Source: Fasciolopsis buskii (Eukaryota > Platyhelminthes > Trematoda > Plagiorchiida > Fasciolidae). Taken from it: a DNA stretch of 64,000 nt. Positions 12,601 through 26,100 of the stretch are shown here, one piece after another. Position 1 is the stretch's first letter; every line of letters starts with the position of its first letter. Under the pieces are notes generated by a model that saw only the letters and a list, made by a program, of their open reading frames with translations, did no database searches and was not told the origin of the DNA. The DNA lies in assembly GCA_008360955.1 (NCBI GenBank), contig LUCM01001574.1, forward strand, positions 202,040 through 266,039, given 5' to 3'. The position numbers and the translations under genes are program-made.

Positions 12601-15600
12601 ATACGTAAGCACCTGCGTTCTATGTATCCTCCAGGCAACCCTTTTCAGTTTGCTTATAAATCTAACAAGTCCACTTTGAACGCTGTCGCCTCCCTCACTC
12701 ACCACGTTTGTAAGTCCTTGAACGCATCAACGAAATCCATCCGTTGCACCTTTCTGGACTATTCATCGGTATTCGATTCATTCCTACGGTCTGTCTTACT
12801 TCACGCACTGGAAACACTTGGTTGTCCCAGGCCATTATTACCATGGCTGTCTGATCACTTTACTAATCGAACCCAGTGCACACCAGTGGACGGTTAAATT
12901 TCAAAACCGTTGAGTAAACAACTCAGGAGCGCATCAGAGTGCTCTTCTTTTGCCGTTTCTCTTCTCTACTTACATCAGAGACTTATCAACTAGCTCCTGT
13001 CATCTGTTTAATTATGCTGATGATGTTACCCTCTCTCAACCAGTTTCGAACACCGATGATTTCCAAAGTTTTCCCAACAACCTATCTTCTGTTTACGATT
13101 TTTCTGCACGAGCTGGTTTAAATCTCAACACATCTAAATGTTTTGAATGTCTGTTCTTTCTCTCTCTCTCGGTTAGCCTACCCATCCGAAGCGTCTTTCA
13201 CCAACTCAAAAACACTTACCAGGGTTCATTCTGTGAAATATCTCGGAGTTAATATTGATAAAAATCTGAAGTGGACTACTCACATTTCTACCTGTGTAAA
13301 GAATCTCCGACGGTTATCGTTTCAAATCAAGAAGCTTCGGCACTACAATGTGAAACAAAGCACCATCTCCCGATTTATATACCAATGTGTTTTTCCTGTT
13401 ATTTTTCCAGGTTTAATTATAAAAGACTTTAAAATTGTTCACCGGTGGCTATCAATTATTGAACATGTGTCCTTCATACCACTAACTGAGTTGTCCTTCA
13501 ATCTGTGATCAGCATGTGGGAAATTTGTTCACAAAATTCTTTATGATCCCACGTATTCTCTGCACAACGATCTTCTAAAGTGCCGCTCTCATATTTCTAC
13601 ACGGTCCGCTTTTATTTCCATACCATCTAGAATCAATATCTATAGGAACTCCGCTGTCCCATATTTAGCTCGAATTTTGACAAATCGTTGCCGTGTTTTA
13701 GCCGAATTCCTGAACACAGCACATGTGCTATGATTACTCCTCGATAAGTTTTTACACATTTTTGAAAGGTGTTGAGTGTAATTTTTTTCTGTTCTATTTT
13801 TTACCCTCACATTTTTTGACTGAAATGCGACATTATTTATTGTACACAAAGTCTATACATCACAATACAATACCACACCGGACCTGATGAGGCCTTATTT
13901 GATTCTGTGCTAATCCATGTTTCAGAGTCACGGTTGTCGGTCTCTTCCCGTATAGTGGGCCCTAAAAGCCATGGACATGTCCCTTCCAATTTATTTGCTG
14001 ATCTCTAATGCTACCATCATATGAATCTAACAATCCGTAACATTTCGCGGTACCTCATGCAAGCTCTTTATAAAAAAACAGAGTTGTAAGGTTCATCAAA
14101 AAAGGGTTCCGGATGTGTTTGGATGAACGATACTTCACGGCTGTTTACATTACAAATGGAGCTTTTTCTCTGAGAACCCCAATCGGAATCTTTGACTTAA
14201 AAGGCTTACTCAGATGGCAGCCCAGCACAAGAACTCTCATCAGTGGTTACATAAAAGCTGAATATCCACCCTCCAAGGTGTGCATAAGACGAAGCTTGAC
14301 TTGACTAATCTGTGATTTGGAACAATAGTGTGATAAGTTCAACCAGTGGATCGTCCCGAATACGTTATCAGGCCACCGATTTGTAATCCATGAGATCATT
14401 CTAAGCTATGGTTGAAGTGCCGCGGTCAGTGGGACATTTGCACTCGAAATCTTTCATCACTCGTGTAGCTCTTATTGTTGTTGCTGTGGGGTTGTTTCTA
14501 CGACGTAGCAAAACAAAACCGTAGCTCGATGTGCGAATCGCGATAATTAGAGTTGACTCTATGTTGAATTCCACTCATCTGCTGTGAGGTAAACTTTCTG
14601 ATGGCCTAAATACTAATGGTCATTGTCCAGGTTTAGTCCTCTAGTACCCCTGACCCACGCACTGATCAGTTTTCTGCTTTTTAATAACATTTCCCATGGC
14701 ACTTTCTTTTTATCCGTCGCTGCGATGCTTTTGTACTGAAAATTGGTTGTTTACTGTTGGAAATGTTATCTTACACGAGGTATTGGATTCACTCACGTGT
14801 CGGTTGGCATGTGAACATTCTTTCATACCAGCCGCAGGTTTTCACCTAATCGTAGCACGCGTGGTTTGATTTTATGGAGCTGGATTGTATGCTTTTGTCC
14901 CGCGAGCTAGCCTCATTCTCTTTGATTTCGTATTCACCTAAGAGATTTTGTTATTTCATGAAACGTTGGATCATCCATTTATCTTGGTCAGCTTACCATT
15001 GTGAACCATAAAAAGACACCCTGCGGTTGTTGTTGTTGTTGTTGTTGTTGTTTTTGTTCGGAATCCTTAGTGAATATCCAGCACATCTCAACGGAAGCTT
15101 TAACGGCGGAGAACGAACGTGATTGTGCCGAACACCTTAACCGCAAAACCACACTAGCTGCTTGTATGGTTTGTCGATGCGATCACAGCGAACGTAATAT
15201 GATGTGTGCCTGTCACCAGCTTTTTGGTCAGCTCAGACTAATTCCCAGGGTGAAGAAATTACTTCTTATGGCTTTGTTTGTCTGTTGTCTGTCTAATAGT
15301 ATTCAACATGTTAGCCTTCCTAGCGGACGTTCAAGGACAGCATAGCAACCGAGATACAAAGTTTATTCCGATAGCCGCAGTATTATTTCAGCAATTAATC
15401 AAATAAACAACAATTAAGTCGAAACTTTGTTCCTTCTGGGCTTTTATACTCAAAAGTTGGTCAGGGAATCACATAAGCGACTAAACTATTGCAGACGTTG
15501 GACATAGACTAGGATTACCAAAGGCGGTTAAAATAAAGCCAACCACTGGCGGTTCGCTTCCGAGATAACGACGAAAATTTGGTTTATGCCTAGGGATAAA

Positions 15601-18600
15601 AGTGAATTGGTACGATGAAACAAAAACGCTGAGTTCAGAAAGGACGATCAAAGTGTTAATGAATGTCGTATGCAATAAAGACGTCAGCTAATGGCTTACC
15701 CTCCCTTCGATCCGCTTACGCTCCGTTACTACAATCTTTTGTCTTCTCTTACTTCTATTGATAAAATGAAAATGTGCGTCATTTTCGGAAAGAGGGTTGG
15801 GATCAACTGAGGATTGCTAAATGGGTAAGGTGACCGGTCGTGAGGGGATTCGAGGTGAATCTTCATTTTGAATAACTACAGTGTTGACCACTAAGTCGTC
15901 ATTCGGCGAAAGACTTTATCTCCTGAGAACATCTCCACTAACTAAACTTCCACGTCCGAGCCACCTCGATTAAAGGATGTCACAAGCTTCGATCTATGCG
16001 AGTGCAAGGACGCGTCTTAATCTGAGACCAAGGCCTTCGAGATATCTCTGATCTCGGCGCCAAGTTCTTGATCGACCCCTGGTTTACGATCTCTTTCGTT
16101 TACTTGGAACCACACATTGATTTCCCTACTAAATTGCGGTACTGCTACAAATGCAACTGCTCTTATTCACGTTAGATCTTACAAATGCCATTCCTAAGCT
16201 ATCTTCATTCCTTCTGATGACTCGTTGTTGGAATCGTTACAACATATGACTGATTGAAGCTTATCTGCAGTATATTGATATGTGCTGGATTTGCCCTAAT
16301 TTTCCATGAGAGGAAAATATCCGTTCCGATGTATAGCGCTTACTTACTCATCATAATAGTAATCTTGCTTTAAATTCCGTTTTTTTGATTGATAAATCTG
16401 TAATAATTCAGTGGACCATTCATTTTATTTTGGCCTGCTGATTTTGTGTAATTCTTATTTGTTCCAGTCCACGCTTCTGGTATCAGCAGGCAATGCGGAG
16501 GATGCGGATGCCACAGTGCCCGAGGAACAACCTTCAGAAGCCCCTCAAGCAACGACGGCAACTTCTTGGACTGATGTATGTCACGAGAGAAAAACCCAGT
16601 ATCTTAATCTTTACTAATTTACCACAGATTTAATGTGGCGCGCTCCTTATTGTTTGTGAAAGACATCTCCGACGTGGATTTCAGTAATACGTTTGCCTTA
16701 GTGGTCCACAAAGTTCTAGGATCATATTTATTGATGTCGCGGATGTGATTGTACATCTGATCACAACCATCATTGTTTAAGCGGAGGAAGCAAGGCTTCT
16801 CACCGGAGGCCTGGTTATCTGTTGATTTGACCCAATGAATTCTTTAGATTTTGAGCATCTAGACTTATGTACAAAAGTGGCAATTACAACTCACCAAAGT
16901 GGATGCGTAGTTAGCCTGTTTGTTCGTCTCTGCGTGCTTTTGTTTGTTTATTCGGTGCATGTGCACCTTCCAACGTTATGACAGCAGGAGATGACGCAAG
17001 CACCATTGTTCTCATTCGGTGGCCATGCCCTCGAGTGCTTTCAGCATATGTATACATATGTTGCCGAATGCGGCCGACCAGGCGTGTGAGACGAGAGCAA
17101 CAAGTCACCGGTTGGGTGATTTTGTTAGAATCCGTACTGATCGTTGCTCACAAGCTATTCGCCTTTATGAAGCGAACGTAGTTTATCGGAAAGGACAGTT
17201 TCAGAATCTTTCCAAATTGCAGGTATGATAGAATTTGGGCGTTAGTTCTTAGGATCAGAAGGATCACCGCATTTAGGAACAGGGCATATCACGGCATGCT
17301 TTCAAAGGCTCGGAAAGGTAGAAAGTTTAGAGTAAAGACGAAAGAGGCGACAAAAAAGGGTTTAACTAAGGGTCACACATTTTAGTTCGATGAGTGGAAT
17401 GCTATTCGTACTGTGCATTTCGCACATGTGCAGAAAACAGTGCCTAACGGATCTTTCTAGGACTATTGATAGGTGGGGAAGGGGAAGCTGTGGAAGAAGC
17501 TGGAGTTGCAGGATCATGGGGTGAAATGGAACTGAGGGTAAATCAAGAAACAAAATTATTTACTTTCTCGTTTGGTTCCCAGACAATATTATCAAAGAAA
17601 CAGCAGATGGGTGGGCAGTTGGAAGGACAGAAATTGCCGGAGGGTGCTTATAAAAGGGACCCGAATGTTCACCTACGGGTGGCAAATGATGATGGACGTT
17701 CGGTTGTCCATCTAACGAAGCGTTTTCTGACTGTATAATTGACGCATATACTTAACTTGCACGCAGTGGTGCTGGGAGACTAAAGTGGGTGAGTGGTGTG
17801 AGTAGCAAAATGTTGAGTACTTCGAGCATACAGCATGATCGCACGGGTGATTAAACCATTCGGGAGATTCGGGTTTTCTTGGCTTGACCAAGCATGAGTT
17901 ATCAAGATCCATGACTTATCAGTAAAATCGGAAATAGATGCAGAAACGTCTGAATTAAGGCAACAATCTTCCCAGGGGTCGGAAGCTAAGGAGTCGCGAA
18001 AACCTTCTCAGTGTCTTGAGGAGGGTAGGGGGTTGTGATGGATGAATTTCATGGAGGATGTAATGACACAATGCTTCGATAAACCAAGACAGGAAAGAAT
18101 GCGAATATTTGAAGAGTTAAGGGGTGGAAGTGAGGATAAGATCAAGAGTATGAGCACGGCTGCCAGATCGATGAGGTATAGGTGTGGGGAGGTCAGTTAT
18201 TTGTTGACCACAGCGAAGTGTCACTCACGGTTGTGAACGTTGAAATTTAAGATAGTAATATGACTGTAACAAACATATGTTCAATGCCTAAATGTAATAA
18301 ATCGAAAATGATTCACCACTGAGGGAGCAGCACAGGAGTGGCGATTGGAGGAGGAAAGCCGGTGTTTCAACCGCAGGTTGAAAATGGGGATAGGAATAGT
18401 CAAGATTTTACATCCGGCAGATGACAACTAAATGATGAAGGAGAGCAGACATTCGCTCTGAGATCGAAATAGTACCCGGGAATATAATCGGGAAACTTGA
18501 GGTGAACGATATCAGATGAAGACGGTGTTCGAATTTCGGCCAGAGTAGACTTGGAATTCGTGAATAGAATGAATGTTGCAGAACAATCTATGGGTGTTAG

Positions 18601-21600
18601 TCAGGGTAATTAGTTCCTGTTGATTCTCTAAGTGCGTGGTAAGGAAGTGGGAGACTGCGCGCGTGGTTTTGAAATGTCCTGGTTTTCGTAAGAGAAAACT
18701 AGCAACAGTGATCTCGGTATTCTCTTCCGCGTAAGGCCTCAACAGATCAGGCGTAGTAATGAGCCGGGTCGCGGGAATGTCGTCCACCACCATGGATACT
18801 GTCCGCATCGTTCCAGTAGAACCTCATACTTTTGCCTCTAGCGCTGGACGCCCGCGTGCGTTGCTCAAGACTTATTCAGCCAAGTGAGTGAGAGGCGAAT
18901 CGGGTTTTCACCACTCCAGTTTCAATCGGAATGAACCTTAACGCGTTGTGAATCCATGTGCACTTCCAAAACTCAAAAAGCAATGCAAGCAACTCCTAAA
19001 ACGGAAGTTGCACCTTCAAAGTCCAAAGTGCTGTTGCAGGACTGGACGACAGCAGTGCCGAACTTGGTGCTGAGCGGAGAGGAACCAATGATTGTAGACC
19101 GTTTCACTTACCTTCGTAGCTGCGTGTCGAACGATGGTAACTCGGGGAGTGGAAGTAAACACGCATATTTCGAAGGCTCGAGCGGCGCACGCTGGACTGA
19201 AGCACTTGTGACGTCGGCCTGAAATTTTACTGAAGTTGAAAGGCCGTATGTACTGTGCCGAAGTGCGCTCAGTTCTGCTGTATGGTTGCGAGACATGGAG
19301 TAAGCAAGCGGAAAATGTTCGTCGGCTATAGGTTTTCGACCACCGACGTACACGTAGTACGGCTGTAATTGGATGGTGTGACCAGGTGATTAATATAGAG
19401 GTCAGAAATCTGGTACTAGGTGCCGGCTCTCAGAACACCTTGTTTCATCGTATGAAACTTAGTAGACTACGCTGGTTGGGTCACGTGTTGCGTATGGCGA
19501 AAACACGTCTACCATATCGTGCACTATTTTGTGTTCCTCCCAATGAATGGAAGAAGCCACCTGGAGGTCAACAGATGACGTGGCAACGCGAGATGACAAA
19601 ATGTACAGCGAACTTAGGTAAAGTAGGTGTCTCACGTTTTCGTAGTTGGAATCCGAAAGACTCGTCAATTAGCTGGCTGGAGATACTGAAGGACAGGACG
19701 GTGAACCATGAACAGTGGCGATCTTGTTGTCATTTTCTATCGAATCAGAATGACTGAAATAGTGTGTTTGTTCAGCTAGACTATGTTCCGTTTGTTGGCT
19801 GCCGCATCTTATCTTATGATTGAAAGAGTGCGTTTGTACAGTTTGACTGTGTACGAGTGTTAGCCAGTGCAGCATTCGTATCTTTTCTCGCCTATGTAGG
19901 TCCATTCCCTGTTCCCTTTGGATATTCACTCTTTCTATAGAAACGTGTAACTCTGGGGAAAAGGCAGCGGTCAGTGAGGCTTGCCTTGTTGTTTAACGCT
20001 GAACTATAATGATGATGATGACTCAAACTGAAGGTGCAATTTTAGATGATAGATGATATCTGGCTTGAGTTACATTTGTATCGTTTTAGTTGTATTGATT
20101 ATCCGATGGATAATATTGCCACCATATTATCAGTAATTTTAGGATCAAACTCCATGGCATTCTAAAGGCCCATAGCCTGTTTCGTATTGCAAGGCACCTG
20201 CATTACATGAAATAATATAAATCGATACTGATCAGTTTGATATTATGACCTTTTCCGGTAGGATTCCGGTACATCTCATGGATATGAAAACCAAGGTGAA
20301 GTTGCCCCCGCAGGTCAGCAGTTTACCTTAACTGAAGCCATGACACTTGTGAATGGAGAACCCATGCAGACAGTCATATTGACGGATGAGAATGGTAATG
20401 TTTTGGATCAGAAACAAGGACGCACGGGGGAACATGCGATAATTGAAATGAGCGGCAATTCCTTGGAATACGTTTTTCTTGGACCCACTGAAAGTGGTGA
20501 ACCAATAACGGTTAGTTTCATCCCTCGCAGGTCGGTGTTTTCGGATAATTTTATGTTTTAAACGATTTTGAACATGTAGTTTTTACCTCCGTGTTTCGTA
20601 AACGTTGAACCCTTCTGATTCACCCTCCTCGATCTTTTCGAATATTGCTGTTGTGAACCTGGGACTCGGTTGGCGAGTATCAGACGGAATTCAAGTCTTC
20701 AGGCATTTGTTGATTTTTTCACGATATGCTTAATTACTGGTGTCAAATATTTGCGTAACATGTCACTTGATAGATGTAATTTTTTTGGGTGTAACATCTG
20801 TTTGTTGATTCGGCTAACAGGAAATTTGTGAGCTTTTCATGGGCTTAATTCAGTCTGCTTACTTTTCGCCGTCGCCTGTTTGCATGCATTGTTTATTTTA
20901 GACAACACTTGTCGTTACGACCGACCCAGAAGCGATGGATATCACTCAAACTGAAGCGACTGATTCAGATCAGAACGAAAGTTCGGAGGCTGTTGTTACC
21001 GCTGCAGACTGGTGTCCATCGGGACTACCCCCCGAATTTTATGCTATTCTTTGTCGTCAAGCTGAGACAATCGTTGCCTTACGAATTCCCCAGTCAGCAG
21101 ACGGCACACCTACATACCGACCAGAGCCATACCATAGAAAACTCGGACCATTGGCTACATATCAAAGTATGGTTGAGGTGGTAAATAACTATCTTCTTGG
21201 CGCTAGTCGTGGTGAAACTCTGGCCAGTTACGAGGTTTTGCGCAACTACGCCAAGATTTACCGACCGTCCGGTCCTCATTCCAGAGCTCTTACAAAGTAT
21301 GAAGTAAGTGGTCTTTCGTAATACTCATTGACGAGATCGTCAGTTTATTTGATGCTTGGTGTCGGTAACAAAATCAATTTAGCCGTTTTATTGGATATAT
21401 AGATTAGTGCACCACATTTTTTCCGTCCAGCAACCGGTATGCAATTTCTGATTGCTTTATTTTGCTCATCAACTGGTCGAAATTATTACTGTACGAAAAG
21501 TTAACCGTCTATATAATTATTGTCCCAATTTGTTCTTTTCATAAAGTCGATTATTTCTATTCAACTGGTTTTAGTAGCCGGTTAAGTGTTCTTGCACATG

Positions 21601-22657
21601 CGGTTTCCTAGGATTTTCAGAGTTTTCACGGCCTCGCGGGCGCTTCTGTACCTGACCGATCTGAATGCATTTAACTGCTCTAGATGTCAGCTTTTGGTTC
21701 ACTCATTCTCTCCAGTACTGTTTTAGATACTTGCTTCATGGATATACATGATCTGCTGTACGACTATAGAATGATCTTAACAGAATAAAAAATGACCAAA
21801 TGCAACAGATTTTATTCCCCTCCTCTCTACGCAGTTCAACTATGCCGAAGCCTCATTTAAACCTTTTGTTTTCGACAGCTAGCGTTGAATGAAGCTGCCG
21901 CGCAGATTTGTCGCTACCATCCAGGCTTACTGTTCCATAAACGGGAACTTTTCCACTTGGCCAAAGAAACTGTAGAACAATCACAAAACGCCCTGAACGC
22001 CGAGCGTCGTATCCAGCAACAACAACAACAACAACAACACCAGTTGCCAAATGATTTAACTGGTCAACCACGTGGTTCAGATCTGGCTGGTCAACTTGCT
22101 CATGCTAAAGGTGCTCAGCCACCTCAGTCTACAGCACAACGTACCCCTACAACTCGACCAGTGCCTCAAACAGCAGCTGTTAGTGGCCGAGTAGCCAGCT
22201 CACAACTGGCGCTATTGGAGTCCCGGGGGTTATCTGGCATCAAACAAACGTCCCAATCACAACCTCAAACACAACCGCAACAACAGCAACAACAGTTGCC
22301 GCTAGGACCAAATGGTGCAACGACAGTTCCTGCTGCCTACTGCAGTGCGACTTCAGCTACTTCGGCCAGTTCATTACACTCTGAACAGTCCGTGATTATC
22401 AGCGAACAACCGTCAAACACTGGCCCGGTCACTCAAACATTGACGGCAAACAAACCACGAACAGTTCTGAGTGAATCAAGGTATACCAAATCAATATTTG
22501 GTTTATTCGTCTGTGTACAGATTCTTTTGATTTGGCATACTGAACCTTGTCCTCTGGTGTTTTTCAATCCACACTCGGTACTCTTAATCCCTCCTTTACA
22601 TTTTACACCTGGGTATCACAGTAGGATTGAGTTTGTTCGTTTAATGTATACATATCC

Positions 22658-22692
<35 letters not shown>

Positions 22693-23116
22693 TGGAAAAA
22701 ACACATTGCCAACGTAGCAACATTCAAAAGTTTTGCATAAACTGAACCAAGAGCACGAAATAGACAAAGACGTTTTTCCCTTATGTTTTTGCGATACACA
22801 TTTTCAAGTTTTCCTCGCAATGATTTTTTACAGGCCATGAGTTCTACAGACAAGCCGCAAAACATTTGCACCACCGGCTTTGATTCTGTATCTATCAGCG
22901 TCAGTGTTTCTTGTCTCTTGGTTTTCGACCACAAATCCTGTATGCACCAACCGGAAATAAAACCGAAGCTAACTTCTTCACGCCTCAATATTAAAGATGT
23001 GATCTCGTGGCCCGCGCCAGCTGACTGAAGTATCAATGAATCGCAGTTGTCGTTCTGTGGACTCTTCGACGAAGGGCTTCCATGCACACTCCCGACGGTA
23101 TAAATTAGATTCTGGC

Positions 23117-23160
<44 letters not shown>

Positions 23161-26100
23161 CCGTATCTTTTATACGTTGAGTGAATAGGGCGAGGATGAC
23201 GTTTTCATTGTTCAGTGGCTCCGACACCACTATCTGAATCAACCACTCAATGCGAAAAGACAGTTGCCGTTGCAGTGTACGGGAAGCATGCCCACGGTTT
23301 CTTTCCATGTACACTAAACTCTGAGGTTGTCATCTAAGGTCAATGCATTAGACGTAAAAGACTCGAATCTCTGCTACCGCTGATCATTTTGGTGGTGGAC
23401 ACCAATTCGCCGTTGATTGCCCTAATTTATCTTTGAAAATCCTATTTAGTCAGCCATCATGAAGTTTCAAATTCATTTCTCCTGTTCACTTTTCACAGTC
23501 ATTAATCTTGTACCAAAGTGCTTCGGTTTAGACTACTATCTCCCTGCACTGTCTACTCAAAGGAGAAAAAGAAAACAGGGAGTAGTCAACGATCGAGGAC
23601 ATATTAGTAAGTTGAAGAACTGTATAGAAGGGAAATGATTCTGAATTCACAAACGCTACTGACTGCAGCATTGAGCCATAGCACCCGCTGTCTCCAATCA
23701 TCGTTTGGAGGGGGGCAGCTAGTGAACACCAATTCCGCCGTCTAACTGGGCCTACACGAGCCAGTCCGCTGATTGAGGCGTTCATACCCTTTCCCCCTGT
23801 TTATCGGGTGACCATGTTGACTCGTTCCCAAACCACTTCCTGTCCCGAAGAGCAGTGTACAACAAGGCAGTCATTCCATTGGGGTTCACAAAACTTCCCA
23901 ATCACCTTTATCTATTGGATTGCAATGCCTCCTCCAAAGATTGAACCATAATGCCAAGTACATTGTGTCTAATCTCAGAGTTACCTAGGGAATTCTCACC
24001 ATATTTTACTAATGTTAAGAATGCGAGAGTATTCAAACGTTGAAAGCCTTCATACATCTGTTTTTTAGCAGCCATGTGTGTGAGCCGCATGACATGGTCG
24101 ACCTTACCGCTTCTGTGTAAACTTGGCCTTTGATCGGTAGACGAACGACATGCGGACGCCACGGTTGTCTGACGTTGGTGTATGCCAATCAAGTCTTCCG
24201 CGTATGCGATTACCGTTCATCCGGTGACATACAACTTCCTAAATAACAAAACTTGCCTATTTTACTCAATTCTTCTCCCGCAAAAACTAGGTTCAACTTC
24301 GAGGGAGTCCAGTTCTGCAGTAGCATTTTACACTCAGAAGAGACAAAGTGCATCCGGAACATCCCTTCAGTATCGTTGTGGTGATCGAAAAAACCTACAA
24401 CTACCCTGGATTCTCACTCGGAAACAGCATCGTTTGCATATTCTGACTCAGATAGTCCCTTATTTGAGCAAATATCAGTGCCACTATTCTTACATGGACA
24501 TTTGAACTACAAACTTGAAGAGCCAAAATGAAAATAAGCAGCTTTGACAAAGACCACTTCTCGTTGTGAGTTCTTGTGAAAGATTTCCGTGAGCATGAGC
24601 TCAGATTCGGCTGTTGACATACAGATATTTGAGAAGTGAAATAGATTTCTCTGGCACACTTCACTGAGAGAAAGCGCTACAGAATTGTACGATCGACTGA
24701 TTCGAGTGCCGCTTTTAGATAGATAAAATGTGAGGTCATGGGTCCACGGAAGGTGTTCTTATGTGTTGTGACTCGTCATAGAGGGAAAATTTGGTCAATA
24801 CAACCATGACCGAGGTGGAAACCGGTTTGATTATCACGTGTAAACCTTATGTGAGTACTAGATACGCGGCGAAGGATAATGACCGGGAACAGTTACGATG
24901 CGATATACGGGGTTGGGGGCATCATCGTTTTTGCAAATCGGGGCATCCCCGATTTACGCGAGTCCTGAAGAATCTGTTCTAATGCACAGATTGATTCCAG
25001 GAGTTTTGATACTTCTGACGTGAATACTTCTCCATCGTGCCTGAAGGTGGATAGAAATAGCTCCTCTGTCACGGCAGCTTTATGCCTTTTTTATGAAACC
25101 TATATCCTTGATTGTCTTCATTTTTGATGGAGATTCGGTATCTATCTGCATTGTTTTACTTGCGGGTCCATCCTAGGGATGGGTCAACTAAACTGCCGCC
25201 TAAATTGCTATGTCCAAGAATGCGGCGACGGTGTTGACGGTGAATTAATGACCCATTGGATCCCTTAATTAACTCGCTTCCATTTGGCTTCTGTTGACCA
25301 ACACTCGGTCAATCGACGAAGGTTCCAACCGTCACTGACAACTGCAGTCTTTTTCATTTCCCTTTTCCCTGCCTGTCACTACTTGGTATCAATCCTCAGG
25401 CTCTGCGTCGGTTGACGTCTTCCGGATTTACATGCCTCATTGTTTGTGGCATCCGATTGGCCGAATCTGCGAAGTCGAACTTTTTAGGTGCCTGAAACAT
25501 CACGATGAATGAAACATTGGGATCAATCTAGTGATCATCGTTTACCGATTTGTTCAGGAGTTGGCTGCTGGTTGCATCGTGCTTTGTCTCTTAAATTGAT
25601 GTTCTCTAACAACTTGACCATACAGTTTGAGCTCTTTGAGAAATGGCTAACCATAACTATGATCAGTAATGTCACTTACATGGGAATCATTGACGAAACG
25701 TCTGGAGATGTTGAGCTCACTTGTATGGTCTATAGGCACAGCACTAGTAGTAACCGAATATGAATGTTCACTTTCTGAAATTCACTTGTAACTGAGTAAT
25801 TTGAGTGGTTTTGAATGCCTTACGGATTAAATGAAAGGTGAAATTTTTGGCTCCATTTATGATCTCAGTAACAGGAGTAGATTGTGAAAGATTTCCGGAA
25901 ATAGTGATTGCTAGTATATTTGATGGAGGTGTATATAAAAGCTTGTTTTTCTTTAATAATTGTTTGAGTTAAATTTTACCACGTCTATTTAATCACTATC
26001 CTGAGTCATGAAAAATAGGAAATGACCACACGTTGAGAAACTTATCCAAGGGCCACTGCGTCATCAAATCATTCCATCACTTTCCTTGTTGGTCATATTT

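Noticed and set aside
13884..13935. CTGATGAGG after the CR1 tail considered as a hammerhead
   Set aside because: No GAAA box follows at a suitable distance and no stem II pairs.
22481..22745. Continuation of exon 6 past 22480 as coding to a stop at 22745
   Set aside because: The extension runs into a TA microsatellite (Ile/Tyr run), a good GTATAC donor is present, and splicing restores homology-bearing exons in frame.
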